Shown here piece after piece: positions 11,252-21,200 of a stretch of DNA of 64,000 nucleotides. The position numbers and the translations under genes are program-made. Position 1 is the stretch's first letter. Every line of letters starts with the position of its first letter. Below the pieces are notes generated by a model that was not told the DNA's origin, searched no databases, and worked only from the letters and a program-made list of their open reading frames with translations. Source of the stretch: Cyanophora paradoxa (lineage: Eukaryota > Glaucocystophyceae > Cyanophorales > Cyanophoraceae); assembly GCA_004431415.1 (NCBI GenBank), contig QPMI01000496.1:558001-622000 (forward strand). The letters run 5' to 3'.

Positions 11252-13637
11252 ATGGCCCTCATGTCTTCGGTGGGAGTCGTACAGGCAGGTCTGTCGATCG
11301 TCGACATAATTGGCGCTACGGTCAGGCGGGGACGAGACTGGTTCGCAAACGCTTCACAGTCAATTTAAAGAAGACCACATTCTTGAATTTTAAATGCAGG
11401 AAATGGGGAGATCAGGATGGTGGAAAGGGCAAGGTGGGGAGAGTAATGGCCCAAGATGGCCCTGGCTGGTAAAGAGATCAACGAGCTATAATTTGTTCGA
11501 GGAAATGTCAAAACGTGAGCAGGGTCATCGTATCTTGGGAAGCAGGAGGCCGGAACTCCTACCGCTGGGGGAAGGACAATGCGTATGATCTGCACATCAT
11601 GCGCCTCAAGAACGGAACAGTACGCAAAATTTATTAAACTAGCACAATTTGATTGGATAGAAATAGCTGCACACGGACATGACAAGGACTCCCGCACCCC
11701 TGCAGGAACCCGTCGACGACGTTCAGAAGGGCATCTCTCAATTCAGACCCGTCCCGGAATACGAGCGCAAGTTCGATCTCAGCGAAGGTAAGAGTTTCGA
11801 TATGTCTAGATCTTAAGCCGTAAAGCGGATCCGGATCGGAGGCGAGCGCTATCCGCAGCTGGAACCAAAGTGGCCGTAAACGGAATCGAGTCGAGGTGGT
11901 GGCTTGTCGTGCATGCGAACGAAACCATCCCAAAGGACGCCGACTTTTACTTTGAGGTGACCTTATCATGATCATTATATCTTTGCTGTTTTCATCACAA
12001 GCGCTAGCGCTGACGAAAGCTCCTGGCAGACGGAAGTGCTGTCGTTTGGGAGCTCGGCTGGCATGCTCTGCATCGGGTTCCACGCCAAAGGCCAGCCGCA
12101 GGACAAGTCCGCGCTCGGCGTTGGCGAGGGGTCGATCGGCTTCCACGGAGACGGTGCGACTGTAGCCTACAGCTAGCCGCCGACTTCAAATCATCCAGAA
12201 GCGACATCTAAATTTGAACCACCGGCAGATGGCACAATTCTCGTGGGTACTCCGGCGCAAGCTACTGGATCCGCGGCTGGAGGGCGGCCTGGCCGACCCC
12301 AGAGATTCGTACAAGTGGGCGGCGCTGACACCAAGAAAACATTCGGCGTTGGCGACATAGTTGGCGCTGGGCTGTGCATGTCGACCCGCGTCATCAAGTT
12401 CACGCTGAACGGCAAGCTCGTATTTGAGAAGAAGCTCGAGTGCGCCTCGGCCCGTCCCTGGCCATGCATATGGCTCTAGCTATAGATAGATTGGGATCGC
12501 TCGATCACTGGCCATGGGTCATAATCTAAATCGCGATATTTTTTTAATGCTATACAGCTAAAATATATACGCGATTCTCAAGCATAAGAAGTGTGCACGC
12601 TGTCAACAGTTGAACACCATGGCCACCTGAAGCTTTATGCATGCGCAGTCTTGACACTTCAAAAAAATACTACCCCGCGGTGTCCATTCGCGGCCCTGCC
12701 GAGTTCCGCGGTATCTTTGCAGCCGACCGGTTCAAGTATAGCAAGGAAGGCGCAGGCTCGAGCTCCGCGGCGTCATCCGCCGAGTCGTCGCTGTCAACCT
12801 CGACAGGCGGCCGCACGCTTGTTCGCCGCGTCTCGTCGGTCATTTCTGAAGCAGCAGCGGAGTTGGCCGCTGCGATTGGAATGCTGGCGGCTGTGCAGGC
12901 GCTTGCAGAGATGGGAGCGGCGGAGGACGACGAGAGGGACGAGGACAACGATGACACATCGACCGCGACTGGGACGACGACGGCTTCCACAACGACAGGT
13001 GACCACCACGACGGCTCACATTTTATGTGCAAAACTCACAAAGAGCCCGACAGAGACTGCGAGTGCTGCCGCCCTCTACAGGAAACTGAAACCCGAGCAA
13101 ATCGTCGGAGCGAGGGTCCGGCGTGGAAGGGACTGGAAGTGGCAAGAGCAGGTTCGTGTTTTATTCCAGACACATATATATATAGGAGGGCCAACAATGG
13201 GCCGAACTCGAAAAGGCAACCCCGAGAGCTCGAGACTCGTATATATCTGCAGCCTTGGTTCTTCACGCTTACAATCATAATTACGTGATTGATAACGCAG
13301 GATGGCGGCCGCGGCAAGGAAGGCACAGTCACTGGAGTTGCCCCCAAGCCCCCTGGATACGTGCGCGAGTCCTGCCACTGTTTGCCTATATGCCGATAGT
13401 TGCAAAATTGCTCGCTCACGCTTGTATCTTCGAATTCGGCGATAGGTGTTTGTGAATTGGGATACGGGAACGAAGAATGCCTACCGCTGGGGGGCAGACG
13501 GCTGCTACGATCTGACGGTTACATGTAAGTAGTTTCTTAATGCTGCTTTTATGCTGTTTATAATTAAGAGAAATGGACGTTCGAGCGTGCTTCTCACTGG
13601 GCCGATCGTTCAACACGCAGCCCTCAAGCGGTCTTGA
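11252..13637 (+). CDS. MIB/HERC2-SPRY-MIB/HERC2 protein
   Basis: The start ATG at 11252 gives MALMSSVGVVQAGLSIVDII, reading into the first MIB/HERC2 domain: GATVRRGRDW spliced to KWGDQDGGKGKVGRV (11397-11445), then VIVSWEAGGRNSYRWGKDNA (11523-11582). A SPRY domain follows: WWLVVHANETIPKDADFYFE (11899-11958), LSFGSSAGMLCIGFHAKG (12040-12095), FGVGDIVGAGLCMSTRVIKF (12343-12402), NGKLVFEKKLE, and YYPAVSIRG (about 12671). A Ser/Ala/Asp-rich linker leads to a second MIB/HERC2: VGARVRRGRDWKWQEQ (13106), DGGRGKEGTV (13304), VFVNWDTGTKNAYRWGADG (13447-13503), YDLTVT. A GTAAGT donor at 13525 joins the last short exon, stop TGA 13635-13637. MIB/HERC2 and SPRY domains occur in ubiquitin ligases, but no RING, HECT or ankyrin part is visible. 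It may be an adaptor related to the upstream SPRY gene. Confidence 0.74.
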
Positions 13638-13799
13638 CTTCCTGTTTTAATTTGAACTTGCAAATTGAGCTCTGGAGGCAAATGCGTGCCACGGCGAACA
13701 TGAAATCGATGTAGACGATCGCTCGAGCGGAAGGCGATTGCTCGCGCGAACAGTAGACGATTGCTCCATGGCCATGTATTAAAAAATAGTTCTCGGGCT

Positions 13800-13950
13800 G
13801 CGAGTTCGGGCTGCGGGGGGGCCGGGAAGGCCGGAAGGGCCGGGGAAGGGGGAGAGCGAGCGGGGAGGGGCGCGCGGGTGGGTCGGGGGCCCGGGGGGCG
13901 GGGGGGGGGGGGGGGGGGGGAAGTGGGGGAGGGGGGGGGCGAGAAAAGGA
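13800..13950. repeat. G-rich tract with about 21-base G run
   Basis: The plus strand is almost wholly G with scattered C and A, and an uninterrupted G run sits at about 13900-13920. It is a quadruplex candidate and prone to sequencing error. Confidence 0.8.
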
Positions 13951-14440
13951 CGAGGGAGGTGGGGGCAGCCGGTTGGAGCCAGCTGCGAAGTTCGACAGGT
14001 TGCGCACCGCGCGCGTGGCCTTCTGCAGCTCTTGCATACTTCCGAAATTAAAGGGCGAATTCGAATTCCGAAAGGGCCAGGCCGGGGCGCGGGCCTCCAC
14101 CCGAGCCTGGCAGGCGTGTAGTAGGGCATGCATAGACGCAGGAGTACGTATACCTACAGTCTCATGCATATGTGCGCCCTCGGCCCCGCCGATCCGCCGC
14201 CAGCGGTACCGGGCAACGGCCCGTAGCTGCCAGCTGCGTCCGGGCCACCGCGGGCCGGCCAGGTCTCTCTACTGCGGTCCATCTCTAGACCTGTCCTCCC
14301 ACTCTGACCCCGAGCCTTTCCCGAGGACTCTGAGGACAAACGGGGGCGCTGGTGTTGGAGCCCCGGATCCGGATCCTTTGGGTTGCAAATTGATTAGAGT
14401 GTAATTAAGGGTGAACACTCGAACATGAAAATTGGGCATA

Positions 14441-14506
14441 AATGATCATAATCATAATGATCATAATGATCATGCTATAATGATCATAATCATGATCATG
14501 AGCATG
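14441..14506. repeat. TGATCATAA palindromic repeat array
   Basis: About seven copies of TGATCA or its extension ATGATCAT, separated by AAT or TAA spacers. Each unit is self-complementary, so the array can fold on either strand. It lies about 100 bases past the end of the LURP-one-related gene. Confidence 0.75.
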
Positions 14507-14611
14507 GAACCGCATACGCAGTACACGCTGACGTGTACTGGGCCTAGCAGATCTAATCTAATCTAAACGTCAACTCTCCGAGTCGATTCGAAATTCGGTC
14601 TGGCCCTACAG

Positions 14612-17529
14612 CTACTTGCGGTTCTTGGTGGCGATGTGCTCGACGACGGCCGTGATCATCAGCATCAGCAGCGAGTCCACCCCGCTGCGCGCGCGGCGGG
14701 CGCGGCTCGACGTCAGGGGCGCACGCGAAGCGAGCGAGCGAGCGAGCGCGAGGCGGGCGAGATTATGGAGGGGGCGCACGGGGCGCATTCCAGGACGTAG
14801 GTCTGGTTCCGGGGGGAAAGGTACCGGTATAAGTCAGCTCAAGAACGAGAGCGGCGCGGCGCGGCAGGAGAGCTAGAGCCCTCATTCGGGCGCAAGCGCA
14901 CGTTGGTGCCGAGGAAGGTCTTGAAGTTCAGGTTCTCGATGATGCGCGCCACCACCTGCTTCGTCTTCACGTTCTCGATCTGCGCCGGGGGAGGAGGAGG
15001 AGGAGGCGGGGCGACCTCAGGCCGGGCCCGGGGCGATCGCGACGAGCGGCTTCGGGCGCTCACTGACTCGCCCGGCGGCCCTTCAAGTTCTAGGTTATAT
15101 TCCAATAAAGCTCTAGAGGCTTTTAAGCTTTCTAGGTCCAAAGCCTGCGAATCGAGTATGCGCAGGCCGGACCTTGAAGTCCATGTCGAGGGTGCCCTTG
15201 ACCTTGTAGAGGTACTCGTTCTGCTGCGGGTCCTCCGGCTCCCCGTTCAACTCTGCCCCCTCGGCTCAGAGAGAGGGCGGCCGGAGGAGCGGGAGCTTAA
15301 GATCTAGAGAGCTGGCAGCTCTAGATCTGCCGCTGGGCCGCCGGGCCGGGCAGCGCGCGCACTGAACTGGGTGTTGCCGCGGTAGATGCGGTTCGTCGAC
15401 TTCCTGCCCGGTCCAGGTCGGGCCGAGGGGGGGGGGAAGGGGGGGGGTACCAGGGGAGGGAGAAGACGTCCTCGCGCATCGTCGCCACGACGTTCTCCTT
15501 CCCGTCGTAGATCTGCCCCGTACCCCCGAACTCGAATCCGAAAGCTGCACGGGCAGCGGGGTGGGGTGGGACGGGGCGGGGGTACCTTGTAGACGGTGCC
15601 GATGGAGAAGACGCGGTCCTTGATCTTGCACACCGGCGTCCCCTGCGAGAGCGCGGGTCGGGGCCGGTCGATCCGAGGCGGCCGGGGTGGGGGGGGGGGG
15701 GGGGGGGGGGAGGGGATGGGAGGGCGAGGGAGCGGAGAAGGGTGGGTGGGGCCGGGGAGGGGGGCCGGGGAGGGGGGAATGGGGGGGAATGGGGGAATGG
15801 GGGGGGGATGGCCTGTGCGGTGGCAAGTGCGCCGGTGGGGGAGGGGGGCGGAGCGGGGCACCGCGAGCGGTGAGCTCGAGGGTCTCTTGAGCCGCTCTAG
15901 ATCTGGGGAGGCGCGGCCGCGGGGCGCGGGGCGCGAGCCTCGGAGGAAGGGCGCTAGGGTCGGGCCGGGCTCGTGGGGGCGCGAGGCTCGGGGCTCGGGG
16001 CCCGGGGCGGCGCACGTTCATGTCGGTGTAGCACGTGTCGTCCTTCGAATTCGGAGGGGGGGGGGGGGGTCAGCCGGGGGCCGGGGGAGAATCGAGGGGG
16101 TGCTGGGAACGCCGGCGGGGCCCGCTCACGTTGAAGGACCAGAACTTGCCCTTGCCTGAGGGGTTCCGGATTAGAATCCCGGACATGACTTAGTTACAGA
16201 TATAATAAAGCCACCACTTATGATTTAAAGGGACAGCTTCCTAAACAAACGAAAACGGCGGCGTACCCTTGAGGACCTTGCGGCCGTACGCGTCGTAGAT
16301 CGCCTGATCGCCTGTACCCCGGCGCCCCCGCGTCAGGCGGACTCCGGGAAAAGGATGGGCATCGGATATCGATGTCGAGGCGAGCGGGGGTCGGAGGCGG
16401 ATTCGAACCGTCGGTGAGCTGCCCTGCGCCGCGGCGGAGCGGCACAACGCGCGCTTCGAGGGGCTCACCCTCGTCGCCTCCCGCCCCATCGCCCGGGGAG
16501 AAGGTCCCACCCGCCCCCCGCCCCGCACCCGCCGCCCCCTCATCGCCCCGCTCACGTTGAAGGACCAGAACTTGCCCTTGCCTGAGGGGTTCCGGATTAG
16601 AATCCCGGACATGACTTAGTTACAGATATAATAAAGCCACCACTTATGATTTAAAGGGACAGCTTCCTAAACAAACGAAAACGGCGGCGTACCCTTGAGG
16701 ACCTTGCGGCCGTACGCGTCGTAGATCGCCTGATCGCCTGTACCCCGGCGCCCCCGCGTCAGGCGGACTCCGGGAAAAGGATGGGCATCGGATATCGATG
16801 TCGAGGCGAGCGGGGGTCGGAGGCGGATTCGAACCGTCGGTGAGCTGCCCTGCGCCGCGGCGGATTAGAAAGAACGGGCCGAGTTCAGCATCTAGCCTGA
16901 CTCGAATAAATTCTGAGAGAACTGAAGGGCGCACAGAACTTGTCCTTCAGCGTCCAGCGGAACGGGTAGTTGAACACCTGCGCCGCAGGGCCCGGGCGCG
17001 CGTCAAGACGCTAGAGATCGAGGGCGCCACCGAGTCGGCGAGTCGGCCGGGCCGGGTCCCGGCTCAGCGGCAGAAGCTTAAGTTCTTGTATAGATAAACT
17101 CGATTCATAAAAATCGATGGAGACCGAGGAGCGAGGAGTGAAGGGGCGCGCGCGGGGGCCGGGCGGGCGCGCGGACCCAGTTCGCGCCGATGACGGGGCC
17201 GTCGCTCACGGGCTGGAGCACGCCGGGGACCTGCGGACGAGGCCGGCGCCATCAGGCCTCGAAGCGCGCGCGAACGGGCGCCGGACGCCGACGGAAGACG
17301 CGGCGGCGGCGGCGCACGGCGCGGCGGTCCGGCCGCGCCGCGCCGGCGCCGCGGCGCCCAACGGAAGGAAAGGGCGCACAATCATGTCCGTGGGCGGCGG
17401 CAGGTACGCCGGGGCCGGAGAGCCGCCGTACGCCTGCTGCGGCGGATAGCCCTGCTGCGGCGGATAGCCCTGCTGCTGCGGATAGCCCTGCTGCGGTGGA
17501 TAGCCCTGCTGATAGCCGTAGCCCGACAT
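14612..17529 (-). CDS. LURP-one-related (LOR/Tubby-like) protein with Q/Y/P-rich N-terminus
   Basis: The start at 17529 gives MSGYGYQQGYPPQQGYPQQQ with five or so GYPPQQ-type repeats, then PPPTDMIV. Later exons spell a LOR barrel: LQPVSDGPVIGANW (about 17180), VFNYPFRWTLKDKFC (about 16960), IYDAYGRKVLKG (16266-16301), GKGKFWSFNVS, DDTCYTDMN (about 16020-16045), GTPVCKIKDRVFSIGTVYKV (15587-15645), YDGKENVVATMREDVFS (about 15465-15515), NRIYRGNT, YLYKVKGTLDMDFKV (15178-15222), IENVKTKQVVARIIENLNFK (14924-14983), FLGTNVRLRPNEG and VDSLLMLMITAVVEH. Stop TAG at 14612-14614. LOR proteins share the fold of tubby C-terminal domains and phospholipid scramblases; no enzymatic role is established. The exon pair carrying IYDAYGRKVLKG and GKGKFWSFNVS is present twice, which a clean LOR domain would not need. 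The GYPPQQ tail is of the kind seen in condensate-forming or annexin-like proteins. Confidence 0.8.
15685..15812. repeat. G-rich intronic tract in the LOR gene
   Basis: The plus strand carries a G run of about 22 bases near 15689-15710, followed by GGGGAATGG repeats. It falls in an intron on the coding (minus) strand, where it reads as a polypyrimidine C tract. Confidence 0.7.
16119..16438. repeat. Direct repeat copy A, LOR exon block
   Basis: A block of about 320 bases identical to 16545-16864, offset 426 bases. It includes the coding exons for GKGKFWSFNVS and IYDAYGRKVLKG on the minus strand and the intron between them. Copy A is the one nearer the gene's 3' end. Confidence 0.9.
16545..16864. 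repeat. Direct repeat copy B, LOR exon block
   Basis: Second copy of the block at 16119-16438. No differences were seen by eye. About 106 unique GC-rich bases separate the copies. Confidence 0.9.
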
Positions 17530-17583
17530 CGTAGCGCTGGTCTGCAGCGGCGCGTGAGCCAGTTCCCGCGCGAGTGTGTAGGG

Positions 17584-17604
17584 GCGCGCGCGCGCGCGCG
17601 CGCG
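17584..17604. repeat. Alternating CG run, possible Z-DNA
   Basis: About 21 bases of uninterrupted alternating C and G just upstream of the LOR start codon. Alternating CG is the classic Z-DNA-prone sequence. Confidence 0.8.
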
Positions 17605-17661
17605 CCGACGGCGCCGTACCGTAAGGCGATGTGAGGGCGGGCTGCGAACCTAGGTCCCGAG

Positions 17662-17687
17662 TCGATATCGATATCGATATCGATATC
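17662..17687. repeat. CGATAT tandem palindrome
   Basis: About four tandem copies of the hexamer CGATAT. The whole run is self-complementary. Confidence 0.85.
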
Positions 17688-18245
17688 CGTCACTTGCTGT
17701 GCTGCGGATTGCCTCTGCTGCTGTGCAGCGCACTGAGCTCGAGCGCCCCAAACCTGTGCAGCGAGAAGCTGCGCGCGCGAGCCCATGGCCACGAGCTGCA
17801 GCCTCGTGCACGAGCCTCGGAGGGTATAACGTACTTTTTATCTCCGCGCGCGCGGCGCGCGCCGCGCGGCACATTATGCGCGCGCATATGCGCAGCCTCG
17901 GAGCAATCGATATCGAGCCAGGTAAACCTTCCGGGCCCGCCAACACGCGTACCCCGCGGCCCACTCACCCCCCCAAAAAACCTTTCGTCTCGAGCGCGCT
18001 CAAAGCTTGCAAAATTTGTAAGCTAGATCGATCTAGCCTGAAGTCAAAGCTGAAGTTAGACGAAGTTGGATTATCACGCTGAGTGCATGAGTCTGCCAGT
18101 AGAGGGACACGTGCGGCGTGTCCACGGGGCCCCGGAAGGGAAGAGGGAACAGGGCGCCAGAGGACAGCGAAAGGAGACAGGGAACACTGCAGCTGGCGCC
18201 AAGAGCTGGCCTGGGGGCAGCAAAAGGAGACCGGGGGCGCCGAAG

Positions 18246-21200
18246 CTAGGGGAGGTCGCGCTTGGGCACGACGTTGCCGGCCCACACGACGGGCACCGGC
18301 TGCCCGCCGAGCATCACGACGTGCTCCCGCGCCCCATCCGCCGCCGCCGCGGCGGCCGCCGCCGCGGCGGATGTGCCGGCGCCGGCCCCGGCGCCGGGTA
18401 TGACGTACTGGTGGGGCGCGACGTAGCCGGCGGGGGTACCGGTACCGGCGGCGCCGCGGGGCGAGCCGGCGTGGGAGGGGGATTGGACGCGAAGGGGTTC
18501 GTGTTGGGCGCGGCGACGGGCGGTGCGCGGGCCGGCTGGAGGGGGTGCGGGGGCGGAGGCGCCGCCGCCACGGGGGGCGCCCCCGGCGGGACGGCCGGGG
18601 CCGGGGCCGGGGCGCGGGCGCGCCGGGGGGCACGGCGGGGGCGGTAGCCGCGCGCTGTCCAGAGGGCGGCGGTGGCTGCGGAAAGGGCTGCTGCTGCTGC
18701 TGCATCTGCATCTGCTGCTGCTGCTGCGGCTGCGGCTGCTGCTGAGGAGCCTTCCCCGCGAGCGCCCTCTGCTGCGCTTCGAAGGCGGCGGCCGCCTCGG
18801 CGGCCTGCGCCTGGAGCCGCCGGCGCTGCGCCTCGGCCGCCGCCGCCGCCTCGGCCGCCGCCTGCTGCGGGTTCGCGGCGGCGCGCTCGCCGATGGCGGC
18901 CTTCTGCGCCGCCAGCGCCTCCGCAAAGCGAAGCGCCTGCACGTTCGCCCCGGCTGCTGCTGCTGCTGCTGCTGCTGCTGGGTCAGGGATCCCGACCTCG
19001 ACAGGGGCGCCGCCCCCTGCTGCTGCGGCGGCCCCTGGGCCGCCGGCGGCTGCCGGGGCGCCCCGGGGGCTGGGCGGGGCCGGGCCCGGCGGCTGGTAGG
19101 GTCCGATGGGCGGCGGCGGCGGCGGTTGGTACTGCGGTTGGAAGGGGTTGCTCTGGGGTACGGTTGCTGCTGCTGCTGCTGCGGCGGGGCGGGGTATGCG
19201 GGCGGCTGCGGGGGGTACTGCTGGGGATGCGGGGGTTGCTGCTGGGGTGGGTAGAAGACGGGCGGTGGGGGCTGCTGGGGCGGGGCCGGCGGCGGCTGCG
19301 GCTGCTGCGGTGCGGCCTGCGAGGAGGCGCGCTGCTGGAGGGCCAGCAGCTGCTGCTCTGCGAGGGAGCGCTCCGAGGCGGCCTGCTGCGCCGCTGCCTC
19401 CTCCGCCTGCCGCCGCTGCGCCTGCGCCGCCGCGATCTGCTGCGCCGCCGCCGCCGCCGCCGCCGCCTGCTGATCCTGCCTCGCGGCCCCGCCGCCGCCC
19501 CCCGCCATCGCGTCGAACTCGCGGGCCAGCGCCATGTCCGCCAGCCGGCCCGCCGAGAGGTCCCTAACCATTCCGGTACCCCCCGAGGAGGAGGGGGCGG
19601 GGGCGGAGGGCCCGGGGCCGGCGGGGGCGCCCGGCGCGCCGGACGTCGACGGCGGGCGCGCGGCGCGAGAGGGAAGGACCCCGGAGCCCGTGCCCGAGGC
19701 CCGCAGCGAGCTCCGGGGGGTACCCCCCGCCGACTTCAGGTGCTCCTGTACCCCCTCGGTCAGCGGACGGAACGCGGAAGGATCGGGGGGTATGGGGTGG
19801 GGCGGGGGGGGGGGGGTACCTGGAGGACGTCGCGAAGGACGGAGAAGGCGGGGGCGGGCCGGCGGAGGAGGGAGGGGCGTGGCGGCGCCGCTGCCGCGGG
19901 AGATGCCGGTTGTACGGTAGGGCAGGCGGGTGGGCGGCGGCATCGTGACGGGCGGCTGGATCGGCGGCGCCGGCGGGTTGTGGCTCTCCCCGCTCGGCCA
20001 CGCCAGCGCCGGGCCGGGCGTCGGCGTCGGCGCCGCCGCGGCCCGGGTGGCCCCCGCCTGGGCCGGGGCCGGCGTGGGGGCGTTCGCGGCGCCTGCCGCG
20101 CGGGGCCGCGTGGGGGAGCTTCCGGGGGTACCGCCATCCGTGGCCCGCGCGAAGCTCTGGATCGGCGTGATCGAGTGCGGCACGTGCGGGATCACGTGGT
20201 GGTGCTTGTCCTGCGGGTACCGCGTCAGGTGCGGGGGGGGGGGTACGGGAACGAAGGGAGGGGGTGGGGGTAGTGCAGCACCTGGCGCGCGCTGCCGCCG
20301 ACGGAGGAGGGGGCGGTGGGGGAGAGGCGCCCCTCGCTGGGGGCGCTGGGGGCCCGCCGGTGGGAGTGGGCGTGCCCGGCGTGCGAGTGTACCCCCGGAC
20401 GACCCGACGGGGGGCTACCGTCCTCGTCGGCCAGCTCCTCGAGGGAGCGGGCGAGGGCGCGGCCGTCGAGGTACCCCCCGCGGTCCACGGAGGCGGCGCG
20501 CTGGGAGCCGGAGCCCGAGGGGCCCGGCGGCCCGGCGCGCCGCGGGCTGTTCGAACGGCTCCACGTGTCCGGGGCGAGGGAGAGGCCCCTAGAGGGACCG
20601 CCGCCCCCGTCCGCCCTGTCCCGCGGCCGGCTCCGATCCCCCGAGCCCGGCTGCTGCTGCTGCTGGTGCTGCGGCGGGGCCGGCCCGGCAGGCCGCGCCG
20701 AGCCGCCCCGCCGGAGGGGTACCGCCTGCTGCGGCCCGGCCCCCAGCAGAGCGCGCTGCATCTCGACGGAGGGCGGCTGGGCGCCGGGCGGCAGCTGCGG
20801 CGGGGGCGGTCCCATGCCCCGCATCGAGTGCGGGTGCTGCTGCTGCATCGGGGGCGCCGGGGGCCCCATCGGCATCGGCTGCATCGGCTGCATCGGCATG
20901 GGCGGCTGGTGGACCATCACGTAGATCGGACCCGGGGGCATCCCCGGCAGCGGCGACCCGATCGCCGTCGGCGGGGGCGGGGGCGGCGCGGGGCCGCCCG
21001 GGGCGGATGGCTCGGCCGCATCGGTCTGGACAGAGGCGGACGAGACGCGCTTGGGCTGCTGCTGCTGCGGCTGCTGCTGATGGGGGTACGGGAACGCCGG
21101 GGAGAGGAGCGGGGGGTGCTCCAGGCTGCGCCGGGCCAGGGCGTCGAAGGAGCGCGTGGGGCTCCCGCCGTCCAGGGCCGTCTGCACGGCCACCGCCTGC

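Larger units (their letters stand above)
13638..14611. other. Intergenic region, no gene seen
   Basis: Between two convergent genes. It holds a G-rich tract and a TGATCATAA-type palindromic repeat (separate entries). Long proline or glycine frames here are reading through the G tract. Confidence 0.6.
17530..18245. other. Intergenic region rich in palindromes and alternating CG
   Basis: No gene recognised. It carries a (CG)n run at 17584-17604, a CGATAT tandem at 17662-17687, and a CG palindrome cluster around 17845-17895. Confidence 0.6.

Noticed and set aside
12995-13080. Cysteine-rich segment (CKTHKEPDRDCECC) that looks like a zinc finger in the MIB/HERC2 gene
   Set aside because: It is bounded by GTGACC and CTACAG and is better read as an intron; removing it joins the linker in frame to the second MIB/HERC2 domain.
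16385-16440. tRNA-like T arm (GGTTCGAATCC on the minus strand), repeated at about 16811-16866
   Set aside because: The arm has a mismatch and no matching acceptor or anticodon stem within 75 bases. It lies in a LOR intron.
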